Shown: positions 37,093-48,728 of the stretch, one piece after another
Numbering within the stretch: the stretch's first letter is position 1
Layout of the letters: each line of letters opens with the position of its first letter
Source of the DNA: Orychophragmus violaceus
Taxonomy: Eukaryota > Streptophyta > Magnoliopsida > Brassicales > Brassicaceae
Length of the DNA: 64,000 nt
Direction: 5' to 3'
NCBI GenBank assembly: GCA_030180135.1
Contig: CM058235.1
Coordinates: forward strand, 19,802,720-19,866,719
Translations under genes and position numbers: made by a program
The notes under the pieces: model-generated
What the model saw: the letters and a program-made list of their open reading frames with translations, nothing else
What the model was told of the DNA's origin: nothing
Database searches by the model: none

Positions 37093-37647
37093 ATGGATTT
37101 CGTTTATTTCTCTCTAGAAGCCCGCGAATCTGTATTACGCGAGATCAGAATGCTGGGTCGGGGACATCTTCCCAATCTCGACCCATCCCGCCAGGATCAT
37201 CGAGCAGTTTGGTTTTATTACAACGCCGTTATTCTATCCGTAATCAGAGACATCATTGAGACACGCTGGTCCGGCGGTTATCTGACGTACTACCAACTAG
37301 CGACGTCCTTCAAGGAAGCTTGGTTCAGTGATTTTCTCGTAAGTAATGTTATTATTATTTTTTAGAAATTATTAGAATATATAGACTTAAAAATACAAAA
37401 TTTTTAAATTACAGGAATACTTCACCTGCTCCCCGGACAATCTGTTCATCGTCTAGCACGAATTCCACAGGACCGCTAGACGGGTTTTCCAGACGAAGAT
37501 GAGGCGGATGAAGCTACGTTGGGAAAGAGGAGAAGGAAGGCTTCTTGGATTCCTGCGAGGTCTTGGAACCTCATGGTGAACCAATGGCGGGAGACGGATG
37601 TCAGAGATTGGTTCAACAACCAATTCCCGAACTATAATAGATTTTAA
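37093..37647 (+). pseudogene. Unknown two-exon ORF in CACTA-B
   Basis: Exon 1 (37093-37338, 82 codons) starts MDFVYFSLEARESVLREIRM and is followed by GTAAGT. Exon 2 begins at 37415 after ACAG and reads EYFTCSPDNLFIV, a TAG, then HEFHRTARRVF. After one frameshift it gives ATLGKRRRKASWIPARSWNL and ends WFNNQFPNYNRF with TAA at 37645-37647. The intact product would be about 160 residues, rich in W and F, with a basic GKRRRK patch that could be a nuclear signal. I recognise no family. It sits between tnp2 and the TnpA-like gene with its own upstream repeat cluster. It could be an accessory CACTA gene or a captured host fragment. Confidence 0.5.
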
Positions 37648-38024
37648 ATTATGCTATTTTTAATTTAATGCAATGTTTTAATTTTCTTTTTTAAAATATG
37701 TGTTGTTTTATTTTCGTTATTAAACTATGTTAAGGTTTTTTTTTTAATAAACAAAATAATTGCTTAATGTTATATACTATTTCTATGTAACCATAAATGA
37801 CTAACACGAAATGGCTCAATTGGTTTAAGGGGAGAGAAGATATGCTTGAGGTGGTTGGTTCGAGTTGATCCTTCCACCGTTTTATTTTAAAACCGTATGT
37901 TATAAATTTTCTATATATATTATTACGTTGTAATTAAAACGACTAACACGAAATGGCTCAATTGGTTTAAGGGGAGATAACATATGCTTGAGGTGGGGGG
38001 TTCGAGTTACCGTTTTGTTTTTTT
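37648..38024 (+). repeat. AT-rich spacer with duplicated tRNA-like segment
   Basis: Two copies, starting at about 37801 and 37944, of a segment with CACGAAATGGCTCAATTGG (A-box-like) and GGTTCGAGTT (B-box-like) 40-50 bp later. Likely related to the tRNA-like sequence at 36218. The rest is AT-rich without coding sequence. Confidence 0.45.
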
Positions 38025-38215
38025 TCAATTTCTGACGGAAAACCCCCGAAAATTCATTTACCGTCGGTTTTCCGTCAGATATTTTGGCGCCTCATTCCAT
38101 GAAATATTTCGTCTTAACCCCCAAAATTTGGCGAGTTCAATTGGATCGCCAAAAATTCCGATGGAAAACCGACGGTAAATGAACTTCCGACGGTTTTCCG
38201 TCGGAAATTTCTTTT
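38025..38215 (+). repeat. Third internal repeat cluster of CACTA-B, ahead of the TnpA-like gene
   Basis: TTCTGACGG, ACCGTCGGTTTTCCGTC, AAACCGACGG and CCGACGGTTTTCCGTCGG units lie directly before the CT-rich 5' UTR and ATG (38349) of the next gene. Confidence 0.75.
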
Positions 38216-38348
38216 AATTCTGTCGAGCCATCTTCTTCCCCCTTTCTCTGAAACTTCACTCTCTCTCACCTTTCTCGATCCCGAGCTCATCTCTACAATT
38301 CCGCCGGATTCTCGCCGTTAAAATCAATTTCCGACCGCCACCAACATC

Positions 38349-40888
38349 ATGAACATGTAAGTTCTCCATTTAACTGATTGTTATTGTTTAATTCTCTTGT
38401 TTAGGTTGTATGAAATTAAGAAATGGTTGCATGTCTTGCTTGAAAGGTAGTTGAGGTTGAGAATGCTTGATTGAACATTAGTTGTTAGGATTTTTGATTG
38501 TTTGAATATGAATTTTGTGATTTCTAACATTGTTTTGTTTGTCAATCCAATTTAAAACGTTGGAAAACGTTTTTAAACGTTTTAGAACTTGTAAAACGCT
38601 TAAAATATGTTTAGGATTATGAAATTTATTTTTGGATTTTTATGAATTTTTTTTGAATTTCAAACGTTTTTATCTTATAAAAAACGTTTTCTAAATATTT
38701 AAGAATTTTTAAAACATTTTAAAATATTTTCTAAAACGATTTAGAAATATTTTTAAACGTTTTAAAACTTGTAAAACGCTTGAAATATGTTTATGATCAT
38801 GAAATATATTTTTGGAATTTTTTTTGAAAATTGTTTTGAATTTGTAAACGTTTTTTTCTTATAAAAAACGTTTTATAAAATTTTAAGAATTTATAAAACA
38901 TTTTGAAATATTTTAAAAACATTTTGAAATATTTTAAAAATGTTTTAGAAAATTTTTAAGCGATTCAAATCGTTTTTGAAATTTACTTTCAATTATAAAA
39001 CATTTAAGAACTTTTTTCGAATTTTAAAACATTTTTGAAATGTTGGAAATTTAAAACTTTTTTTTGAAAATTTGTTTTAATTTTAACACGTTTTTAAAGT
39101 TTTTTTGAATTTTATAAACGTTTGTGCAATTTTTATTGAATTTTAAAACATTTTTTAATCTTCTAAAAGATTTTTCAAAGTTTTTTTAAAATATTTTGGT
39201 ATAATTTATATATAGAATTCATAATCTGAATTTTTGATTGGTTTGTAGGGACACGTTTTTGAGCTTTGAGGAGCTTATGTCCTCTCCGGTTCAGCAACAA
39301 CAACCGAGAGCCCGACGGTCTCGGTCGACTCAGCTGCGACCCACACATGCTCCATCTTCTTAGACACAGCCGGGAACGTCTCAGCCTCGGCCGGAGGTTC
39401 CGAGTGGGAGTCACTCTGTGTCTCAGGCGACGCATTATGTCACGCCGTCTATTGCCGTAGAGATATCAGCATTCGTCGATTAACCGGGACGAGAGCTGCT
39501 CAAACGGCTCGACCCATTCTACGAAACCTACCCTAGAACTTTCTGGTATTAAATCTTCTAACTTTTAAGTCTCATTTACACACTTGTTTAGTTTACATTT
39601 ATAAATCTTTGTATTTTTTTGCCTTATTAGGTTTACTTTGACGGAATCCAAGATCTCGAAGAGCATCTTGGGAATGATGTATAGCATGCTCTAGTTCGGG
39701 TACCCAGCGTACAAGGAAATGCCTTTATCCGATAGGCATAACTGGTTCCGCCAATTCGCGGTAAATAGCTACGTTCACTTTATTATATGTTTTTTATATT
39801 TATTTATAAAGTTTTTTTAATTCTAACAAATATTTAATTTTTCTTTTCTATAGCAAGAGTATACTTGGGATAGAAAGTATACCGAATTGGTGGAACAGGA
39901 GTTCCACATGAAGGCGTCAACGCATTACTCGAACGTCCTCAGCATATGGAAACAGAAGTGGTGCATGAATGAAGTTCCGAAGGGTATTAGCAAAGATGGC
40001 GAGGTTTGGAAGGGACTGGTCCGTCATTGGAGTAGGCCTGCAACCGCAGCAACCTCTTCGACTAACTCCCAGAACCGAACGGTTTTGGGATCGCAACTCA
40101 TAATGTGGGATCAAGGAGCATCACATCGAGGAAGATAATTTTGGTAAGTCTTTTTTTAATTAAAATTTTCAATATGTTTAGATCGTTTTTTAAGTCGAAA
40201 ATTATTTTTGCAGAAACAAAAGAAGGGACGAGATCCAAATCTTTTTGAGCTCATCGAGGATGGCCACAAAAACAAGAAAACAGGCGAAATCCAGGATCCA
40301 ATTGCTCGGAGGATTGTTGAGTCGACGAAGAGGCATTTGGATGAGGTGGTTACCCAATCCGAAGAAATCGGTTCAACGGAAGAGATACCTCACGAACAGA
40401 TCAACGAAGTCTTCCTTGAGGTAAAATTTTAATTTTAAATAAATTTGGATTAAGTTTCTTAAACTCTAACTTAAATTAATAACATAAATACTTTACAGGA
40501 AACTGAGAAGAGAAGAGGCCGGATTTTCGGGTTGGGAAACTTGGCGGACAATATCACGACACCGCATTCCCGTTTTCGTCAAGAAGACGTGAACTATGAC
40601 CAAGTCTTAAGGGAAAAGGAAGCGGAGATTGAAGCATTGAAGGCCAGTCAGACACGGATTGAAGCCCGAATGGCAGAGAAAGAGGAAGAAACGAAGAAGA
40701 AGTTGGAAGAGATGAATGCTCGGTTCGAATACTTTATGCAGCACAACCATCTTCCAGAAGCCGCACCGGCGAACCAAGGTGGAGGGGGGGAAGGGAAGGG
40801 GAAAGGGAAAGAAAAAGGGGACGGGAGCGGGATCGGGATCGGGATCCGCTCCCCAATGAATGTAATTTTAAAACTTTTTTTGGAATAA
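38349..40888 (+). pseudogene. TnpA-like (plant transposase, Ptta/En/Spm) gene of CACTA-B
   Basis: Exons by splice sites and frame: 38349-38356, 39249-39545, 39631-39760, 39854-40143, 40214-40420, 40499-40888. The first is only eight bases (MN plus two bases), joined over an 892-bp AT-rich intron to DTFLSFEELMSSPVQQQQ. Later parts: LLKRLDPFYETYPRTFW, QEYTWDRKYTELVEQEFHMK, NSQNRTVLGS, RDPNLFELIEDGHKNKKTGE, and a charged coiled coil (EKEAEIEALKASQTRIEARM) before a glycine/lysine-rich tail. Stops lie in exon 2 (after HAPSS and after ISAFVD) and exon 3, and exon 4 loses the frame near its end. The product would bind subterminal repeats. Confidence 0.75.
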
Positions 40889-40974
40889 TTTAATAAATTT
40901 CTTTTTTGCTGTTTATTTTTATAATAATAATTAATTAATTAATTTCCAATATATATATATATTAATAATTTTAT

Positions 40975-41375
40975 GTATCCGTTGCTAAACCGTCGGTATT
41001 TTTTCCTCGGTAAACTGTTGGTACTATACCGTCGGAATGCCGCCGGTAATATTCTGTCGGTATACCGTCGGAATACCGCCGATAATATTCCGTCGGTATA
41101 CCGTCAGAATACCGCCGGTAATATTCCGTCGGTATACCGTCGGTTTATCTCCATCGGTATATCGTCAGAATATCGTCGGTATTCCCTCCGTCGAAAATCG
41201 GTCGATAATCCGTCGGTTTATTTTCCGACGGTAATCCGTCGGTATTTACTGACGAAAAACCGACGGATGTTTTTTTCCGACGAAATAGAACTGACGGAAT
41301 TTCTGGGTGGGAAATCCGTCGGAAATGGTCATTTCCGACAGAAAACCGTCGATTTCTACCTCAGAAATGGCCTGT
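40975..41375 (+). repeat. 3' subterminal repeats of CACTA-B
   Basis: Near-tandem units of about 20-24 bp of the ATACCGTCGG / TATTCCGTCGG type, then CCGACGGTAATCCGTCGG-like units, up to the right terminus. Confidence 0.85.
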
Positions 41376-41387
41376 TTTCTAGCAGTG

Positions 41388-41823
41388 ACAATGTATGAAT
41401 TTGATTTGAATTTGTGGGATACATTTAGGTTCTAAGTCTTATTTGGGTTTAGGCATAGTACTGGTCTATTATTGCGATTGGTTTGATTGCTAATGCTTAT
41501 GGTTTTTGTTAATGACTTAAAATTAAATTGTTTCTTGGTCTTGGTTTGTTACCGATCGTTTTTTTGTTTGTTTGTTTGTCTTTGTTTTGTTAATAACAAT
41601 GTATGAAATTGGTTTGAATTTGTGGGATTCATTTAGGTTCTAAGTCTTTTTAGGGTTTAGGCATAGTACTGGTCTATTATTGCAATTGGTTTGATTGCTA
41701 ATGCTTCTGGTTTTTGTTAATGACTTCATATTAAATTGTTTGCCTATGATGTCTGTCTCGGGTTTGTGTGGATCGGTTAGTAATTCTTTTGAGTTTGATA
41801 CAACTTTTCTGTTTGTTATATAG
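41388..41823 (+). repeat. 208-bp tandem duplication in the intron of the CACTA-A TnpA-like gene
   Basis: Copies start with ACAATGTATGAA at 41388 and 41596 and share TTTAGGCATAGTACTGGTC and TTTTTGTTAATGACTT. The left flank of the first copy is on the other side of CACTA-B. The second copy keeps the uninterrupted TTAATAACAATGTATG junction. Confidence 0.8.
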
Positions 41824-43117
41824 GTTTGGCTTTGATGACTTCATTAGGAAAGATATTGTGGCAGCGTATCAATCCAATTTTTAGGGACCTTGGTGGAATT
41901 ATAGTATGATGCCCGTTGAGAAGAAGAAAGAATGGTGGATCACCTTTGTGGTAAGTTATCTATGATTCACATTTTTTTTGCTTTCTTGTTTTTATTCTAA
42001 TATTAACTAATTTTATTCTTTTTTCATGTGAAGTAAAAGTACTATTGGGATCAAAGGCATCACGATCTCATTTACCAGAAATGGGAAATAGTGACAGACT
42101 CTCAATTGCGGACATTGTGAACAAGGGGAAGCGAGCAGGCAAAAAACCAGAATTTATCAGCGTTGGAGACTGGGGTGTAATGCTGGAGACCTAGGAGGAG
42201 GAGCGCCACCAAAAGAGGAGCAAGATCAATTCAGAGAATGCTACCTCTGATCCAGATGGGCTGGGCGTGCACCCTCACACTTCTGGAGAAAAACCACACA
42301 TTCGGATCAGGCATGAGATGGTAAGTTCCTTTCATAATCTAAATAAAAAAATTGTTATATTATGATACTAAGATGTTTTCTAAACAGAGGGTAGAGGCTG
42401 GTGGAGAATATCCACCTCGGTGGTCTTTAAGACTCACACAAAAAAGGACGGCACTGTAATTGACAAACGTGCTGAGGCTCTTGTGAAGAAAGCTGAGGAG
42501 CTGGCTCTCTATCGATCACAGAAATCCTCCATAAGTGAAGAAGGATCCTGTTGTACTCCATCCAGCCAAGACATCGATGCAGCCTATATTGAAGTAAGTG
42601 TTCTTTTATGTGTTCAGTAATTAAATGTTTTTTACAGATACTTGATATTGATGTTCATTGATATTTAATCAAAGCTGAGGTGCTGAGGTTCTTTTTTATA
42701 AGTATGAAATGTTTGATATTGATGCTTGACTTTGCTAAGTCTGTTAAGTCTTAGTTTGGTAATAGGTTCTGAGTATATAGAAATTGTCACTTTGCTAAGT
42801 CTGTTAAATCTGTTGTCTGAGTTTGTTTGATGGCTTATGATTTTGTTTGGTTATTGTTTTATGTACTATGTATGTTATCGATTTTGCAGACCCAAAAAAA
42901 CAAGAAGGGGTGTCTATATCGGCTCGGGTCAATTCAGTACCTTCAAGTATCACCAAAGGAGAATGCTGCTGCACTCCTTAGACATGCTGAATCACAGTCG
43001 CTTATGACTTTTATGCATGGGGATATTGGGATGCTGAAAGAAGGAATGTCACCTATTCTGACTATGAAGGATGACATTGGTGGCTTGAAAGATGAGTGGC
43101 AGCTCTGCAAAGGTTGA

Positions 43118-43549
43118 ACGGCGTGGAGCCAATCACGTATCAACCCATTGTCCGTCGTGAGAGTGCAGCTTCAGCATTCATCCCATGATCAGAGTCTTCT
43201 CAGCACAACAACAACATTGTCTCCTCAGACAACAACAATGTCATTCCAGCATCCAACAACAACAACTCCCCAATAAATCTAGCAAATGCCACTCCACATT
43301 CACTCTCTTTTATTAATGAATGAACTGTGATCTTTGAACATTAGGTTTCTTTCTGTTTTTTGGGTAATTATGTGTATCCCAGAAGTGTAATGGGTTGTAT
43401 TGTAATGTAGTAAGTAAAATCTTTGTATAATACTAAATGTTACTTTAATCTAATCATGTTTGCATTTTAAAAGTATTGTTTTGTGTTAATATGTTTTCAA
43501 TTAGGATTTAGTGTATTATTCCGAATTATAATAGTAATTAGTGGTACCA
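43118..43549 (+). other. 3' end of the TnpA-like gene of CACTA-A
   Basis: After the stop at 43115-43117 follow CAACAA-rich sequence and an AT-rich 3' UTR-like stretch with TAATGT/AATGAA signals. No further gene seen. Confidence 0.5.
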
Positions 43550-44110
43550 TTCCGTGGCTATATATGCAATCACTTATAGCCACAAATAGCGACGAAACAA
43601 TTTGTGGCTATTAGCCATATCCACGAAAACATTCGTGGCTATTTCATGGCCTGTGCCACGAAAAATATTTGTGGCTATTCATGGCTAATATAGCCACGAA
43701 AAGTTCATCGCTATTTCGTAGCCATTGCCACGACATCTTTCGTGGCTATTTGTGGCTAATATAGCCACGACAAGTTCGTGGAAATTCATGGCTAACAGTC
43801 CCCAATATCTTTCCTGGCTATTTCGTGGTAATTGCCACGATCACATTTGTGGCTATTCTTGTCTAAGGTAGCTACGAAGACTTCGTGGAAAGCTAATAGC
43901 CACAAAACATTTCGTGGCTATTTCGTGGCCATAGCCACGAAACGTGGCAAATATCCACGAAATTGTTCGTGTCTAATTCGTGGAAGGCTTTCCACGAATT
44001 GCCACAAATTGCCACGAATTTGCGATATCCACGAGCCCATAGCCACAAATTCAATTCGTGGCTATCTATGGCTATAGTCAATATAGCCACGAAAAATTTG
44101 TGGTTATATC
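43550..44110 (+). repeat. 3' subterminal repeat array of CACTA-A
   Basis: Dense TAGCCACGAA / TTCGTGGCTA units in both orientations up to 17 bp before the right terminus. Confidence 0.87.
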
Positions 44111-44273
44111 GCTGATTTCTTGTAGTGTGGGAGAGTATCTTCGTTATCACATCATCAGGCAATGCTAGAAGGTTGAATGAGATGATTGCTTTCCATTTTC
44201 TGGTTATTGAACGAGTTTCATAATAAGGTTGGTCGTCGTGTTTCCATGGCTAGTATGCATAAGCCATCGGCAT

Positions 44274-45109
44274 TTTATTGTAGTTTGGGTTGGCGAATAG
44301 GTGGACTTTTGGTGATTCTGAATCGGTGGCTTCAAGATCTTAAGATTGAGAGTTAATTAATCCATATTTGATTGAATGAGTTTACTTCATCTTTACAACC
44401 TTACATAAAGACACAACCTTTCATTTTTCCCCACACAATTAAGTAATAAAATAATGAAAAGAAAAATCCACTTAACACTAATAAACTAGATTATCGTGTA
44501 TTTAGCATTTCCCTAGATAATGTATATGGTATAATGTTTGGGTTTAGAGATTAGGTATATGATCATTTTCATTTATATTTGTAGATATTGACAAAATTAT
44601 TAATAATATAATATTACATAAAAGACTATATAAAATACATATATAATAATAAAACACCCATAAACACAAATCTGACTACATTATATATAAAATACCAATT
44701 GACTTAAGCATTATTTCCATGATGCTCCCATATATATCTGATCTTGATATTTGGGCTTAGGGTAAGGGGTTTAGTCTTTAGGGTTTATGGTTTAATGTCT
44801 ATGTTTAGAGTTTAGGGTATATATAGGATTTAGGGTTTAACGTTTGTGTTTAGAGTTTAGGGTATATATATAGGGTCTAGCAATTAGAGTTTAGGGTATA
44901 ACTTATAACCAAGTTCTCGTTGATCTTGTTATTATTAAAGTGATTAGTTTAGTTGAGTAATTCACTGTCTCAAGTGATTTCTTTGGGATGCAATAACGCT
45001 GAACCATCAAATAAAATACTAGAAATTTGTAAAAGTTGTGGTAGATACAAAATACTAGATACCGGTACTGGTAAACATCTAATGTGAAATTGGCAAAATA
45101 TACATAAAT
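44274..45109. other. Spacer between the two F-box-like copies
   Basis: AT-rich, with degenerate TTTAGGG-like runs at about 44740-44900 that resemble those at 17270-17450. The stretch from about 44940 on (TTCACTGTCTCAAGTGATT...) parallels 17530-17650, so the duplication includes 3' flanking sequence. No coding sequence. Confidence 0.55.
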
Positions 45110-45903
45110 ATGACATCATAGATTACATAGAAATTGGGAGAAGTTTTTCTCTATCATTCTGCAGAAGAAAGTGGTATGCATAATCCAGAAACATTGGTCG
45201 CAATAGTCCTTAAACAGTGGCCACCCAGAGCGCCAAGGGTCGAAGATAAAACATCAGCAGAGGCACACACGATCTATATTGTTTTCATCACGTTTCGCTT
45301 TGAACCAATCAAGAAGCGATCTTCCCCCAGAACTATGATCTAGACGAGGTAGTTTTAATCGCAGTTGCATTACGTCTTCTCGAGTAAATTCATATCTACC
45401 GAAGAGTTCACCATCTATGTCTTCCCTGAAGACTTTGTGTATGCATCCATACACATACTTGCTTAAGATGCATCCATGTTTTGCAGCCGCGTGTATGCAT
45501 GCGAGACGTTCATCTCCCTTGTCATCGAAGAAGAAATATCAGATTCCTTTGAGAAGGATGGCTGATGTGTTGCCTGTGTCGTAGGCTCGTAGCAGCTTTC
45601 ATGGAATTTTGTCCAGTCAAATCCCGGAGCCCAAAAAAAGTATGCCATATAGATTAGATTAACCGAGTTGAAGAACTCATGTGTTTCCGTCTTCTCCTTC
45701 AAGGCTTTGCAAGCTATCTTCAAATGAAAGAGATCTTGCATGTCCCGTTGGAAAACACGAGCGAGTATCTTCGTTATCACATCATCATGCAACACTAGAA
45801 GGTCGAATGGAATGATTGCTTTACGTTTTCTTGTTACTGAGCGGGTTTCGTAATAAGGCTGATCGTATCGACGCCATGGCCAGTACACATAAGCCATAGG
45901 CAT
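45110..45903 (-). pseudogene. F-box-like pseudogene, copy 2
   Basis: Minus strand, ATG at 45901-45903 (MPMAYVYWPWRRYDQPYYET). F-box-like part with HDDVITKILARVFQRDMQDL, then FHLKIACKALKEKTETHEFF and FDWTKFHESCYE. A small insertion after CYE (copy 1 reads CYDVGNTSS there) shifts the frame, and a TGA follows in the original frame before YFFFDDKGDERLACIHAAAK. The frame then reaches LLDWFKAKRDENN and a cysteine-containing end near 45120. Organisation fits a Brassicaceae F-box family whose later part has an AAKHG segment. Co-linear with copy 1, so the two are a tandem duplication inside CACTA-C. Not functional. Confidence 0.65.
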
Positions 45904-46940
45904 GTTGTTGTAGTGTGGGTTAACTAAGCGGTTGACTTTTACTTGTTTTGAATCGGTGATTTCAAGCTCTTAAGAATGGGTGTTTATTAATCCCTAATTT
46001 GATTGACTGAGTTTCTTCTTCATTATAACCGTATATATAGACACGACTATTCACATTCCCACACAAGAATAACTAATAAAATAATGAAAAGAAAAATCTA
46101 CTTAACTTTAAGAACCTAGATCATCGTGTATTTGACACGCAATTACCTAGATAATCACCTATCTACTAATGTCGGTTGTGTGTGTGCAGAAAGCCGAATG
46201 TAGACCTTATATGTTAAGTAGTAATTATTAGACTACTTTATGTCAAATCATGCTAACATAGTCATTATATCATGCAAGATTTTGTTAGCTATCAACATTG
46301 GCAATGCAATTTTGGTGTAACACTATTCAAAGTACAACACTATACATTAATACAACACCAAACATTAAAATATTTTGGTTCAAATATACTAATTCTGATA
46401 ATTAGTACGATGTAAGTTTTTCACAATTTGTAACTTACCCTTAATTGAAAAAGTGAATCCTACAATATTCTACTAAAACATAAATAAAATATCAAATGGA
46501 TGATTGGTAGAGGAACTCAACATAACTAGCTACATGAACCCTAAGATCTTTAGACGTCAGATGTTAATAGTTACAAATGTGAGGGCAAGTGTCAAACAAT
46601 AGTTCTACATGAACCCTAAGATCTTTAGACGTCAACAGTTACAAATGTGAGGGCAAGTGTCAAACAATAGTTCTTTAATATGGCATGTGTAACACATTAG
46701 TTTATGACTAGCCATTAAGTGACACAAATAAACCATTATGTGCACCGGGAATCGATAGGATAGTTACATTGATCAAAACAAAACTTAACGTACAGATATA
46801 TCTAACTAAGGCCCGTCAAACCCAATATATTTATGCCACATAATTACCATAAACTGCCAATATCCTAACCATTATAACCTCTCTCAAATTCACTTCATCT
46901 CTCAAATTCCTTTCGTCTTACATTTATTTTCTCAACGGAA
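45904..46940. other. Non-coding interval within CACTA-C, with an 80-bp duplication
   Basis: AT-rich. At 46524-46674 a block containing ACATGAACCCTAAGATCTTT and AATGTGAGGGCAAGTGTCAA occurs twice, about 80 bp apart. The part from about 46870 looks like a 5' UTR (CTCTCAAATTCACTTCATCT) before the RPA-like fragment. No ORF supported. Confidence 0.5.
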
Positions 46941-48165
46941 ATGGATTGTGAGATTGAAGGTCCTTCGGTGTCGGATGCATCAACGGGTCTTCTCCGGCAA
47001 AACCATCAAACTACTTTCGGTGGATGAACAAGCTATCTCTCTATCACAGTTCATGCGATGTATAAAGTTTTGATCTTACGCTGTATAAACTTATGTTCTT
47101 ACGCTGTTAAAGTTTTAACTCTTGCACTTTCTAACGATAGCGCCAAAGGATAGAAGGATAAATTTGGAGTATTTCGTTGAAATCTTCGAGTGGCTGGTGG
47201 AATGTGAGGGTCAATGAGTACAGTGGGATAACGTTCATACGCTTGACAGATAGTTTATTCTCTCTGTGTCGAATCAGTTCGAGTGTAATCTGGAAAATTC
47301 CATACCCTAATGGCCTGCACTACTTCGACTTGAAGCCTATACTTGGCATTACAAATGGCACTATAAATAGCACATATCCAATCGGTATAGTTTTTTGGAT
47401 TTAAGGTTACAAGTTTTATGAGACTTTATTGTTTTAATATGATTTGGTTATGAATTTTTTTGTTATGTTTATTGGTTTGAGATATAGATTTGATTGGTGT
47501 TGTGCATGGAATTGATGACCTCGTAAGAGATCCTGTGGTTACTGCAAATGATCCGAAAACTTATTTCTGGAGGCGACTTCAAGTAAAATTCAGAATTAGA
47601 GATTTGTCGTAAGTATAACATCAATTTATTTCATGTACAATATTCTTAGAATGTCTGAAAGCTGATATGTTGTAAATATTGACAGAAACGAGTCAATGGA
47701 TTTTGTGGCCAATGACGATCTTGCTGTTAGGCTGGTTAAGGCATTGGACAAAATTCTGAATGGGATATTGTTCTGCTTATTCCAGTGCTTCAATATCCCC
47801 AATAACAGTGGTTGTATGGTGCAACATCAAAGGTTTTTGTAAATTCGTTTAAATTAGTGTAAAATGACAAATTATTAAAATTTCTTTTTTGATTAGGAAT
47901 GGTGAGGTTGGAGGCAATTCAACGAGTTTCTAAGATACGATTTTATGCGTATGAAGTTGAAGAGTTCGATGGTTTTTTCAGAGGTATTTATCTCACAACT
48001 CATAATCATATAGTATAGATGTTTATGTTTTTTTTGCGATCTTATGTGTGATTGTTTTAATATGATTTTTTTTTTGTTCAGGTACCCTAAGCCTCCTCTA
48101 TGTTAAGAATGTTGGGTGTGGATTGTTGGATTTGCGATGTGAAGAACATACTTATGGTTTATGAA
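46941..48165 (+). pseudogene. RPA70-like OB-fold gene fragment, copy 1
   Basis: ATG at 46941 (MDCEIEGPSVSDASTGLL). An exon at about 47174-47386 reads WWNVRVNEYSGITFIRL and PYPNGLHYFDLKPILGITNG. Further exons give VVHGIDDLVRDPVVTANDPK, FWRRLQVKFRIRDLS and NESMDFVANDDLAVRLVKAL. The order (DFxxILxGTxxxxYxIDVVGxV, then a short beta-rich domain) is that of plant replication protein A large-subunit relatives, which are also common in Helitrons. Stops and frameshifts follow. It lies antisense to the sense of its carrier CACTA-C. I infer capture, not descent as a Helitron, because no Rep/helicase is near. Confidence 0.5.
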
Positions 48166-48728
48166 TTTAAATGAAATTTGTATTTATAACCCGCTCTTTG
48201 TTTATGGTTTTCTCTAGTATTTCCTTTTCGTCAAGTTGGTTTTCTTTAGTAACTTAGTATTTTATTCGTATTCCATGATATCCAAAAATTGAAAAATAAT
48301 CAATGAGTATTAAACACCGATTAAAATTTAGTACCTAAAATTATTAACCGATCGAGATACCCTATCCAACATGCATCTACGCTTTTTTGCTTTTTTTTTT
48401 TTTTCATTTCTCATCAGAACATGTTCCCTTTTGAAGAAAAAAATCAATGTATTTCGTTAAGCATGGAGGATTATGAACAATCAGTTTCTTATGGTAAATT
48501 TAACACATAACAATTAGAGGTTATGAAGTAAAGCATACATGGGTCATTATCCTTTAATCATTCGAGAAAAGACCAAAAACGAGTAAGTGAATTTTAATGG
48601 AAAGTTGCAACTGTTGGGTTTGAGGTAAAATAGTTACCGGGTATTTATTTCAATAAACCTAAAACTCTTCACTTTCTTCTTCTACCTCTTCGCTATGATT
48701 CTCTGATATTCACAGAGATATCCACAAA
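48166..48728. other. Spacer between RPA-like fragments
   Basis: AT-rich, no coding sequence seen. A CTTCACTTTCTTCTTCTACC stretch near 48666 may be the 5' UTR of the next fragment. Confidence 0.4.
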
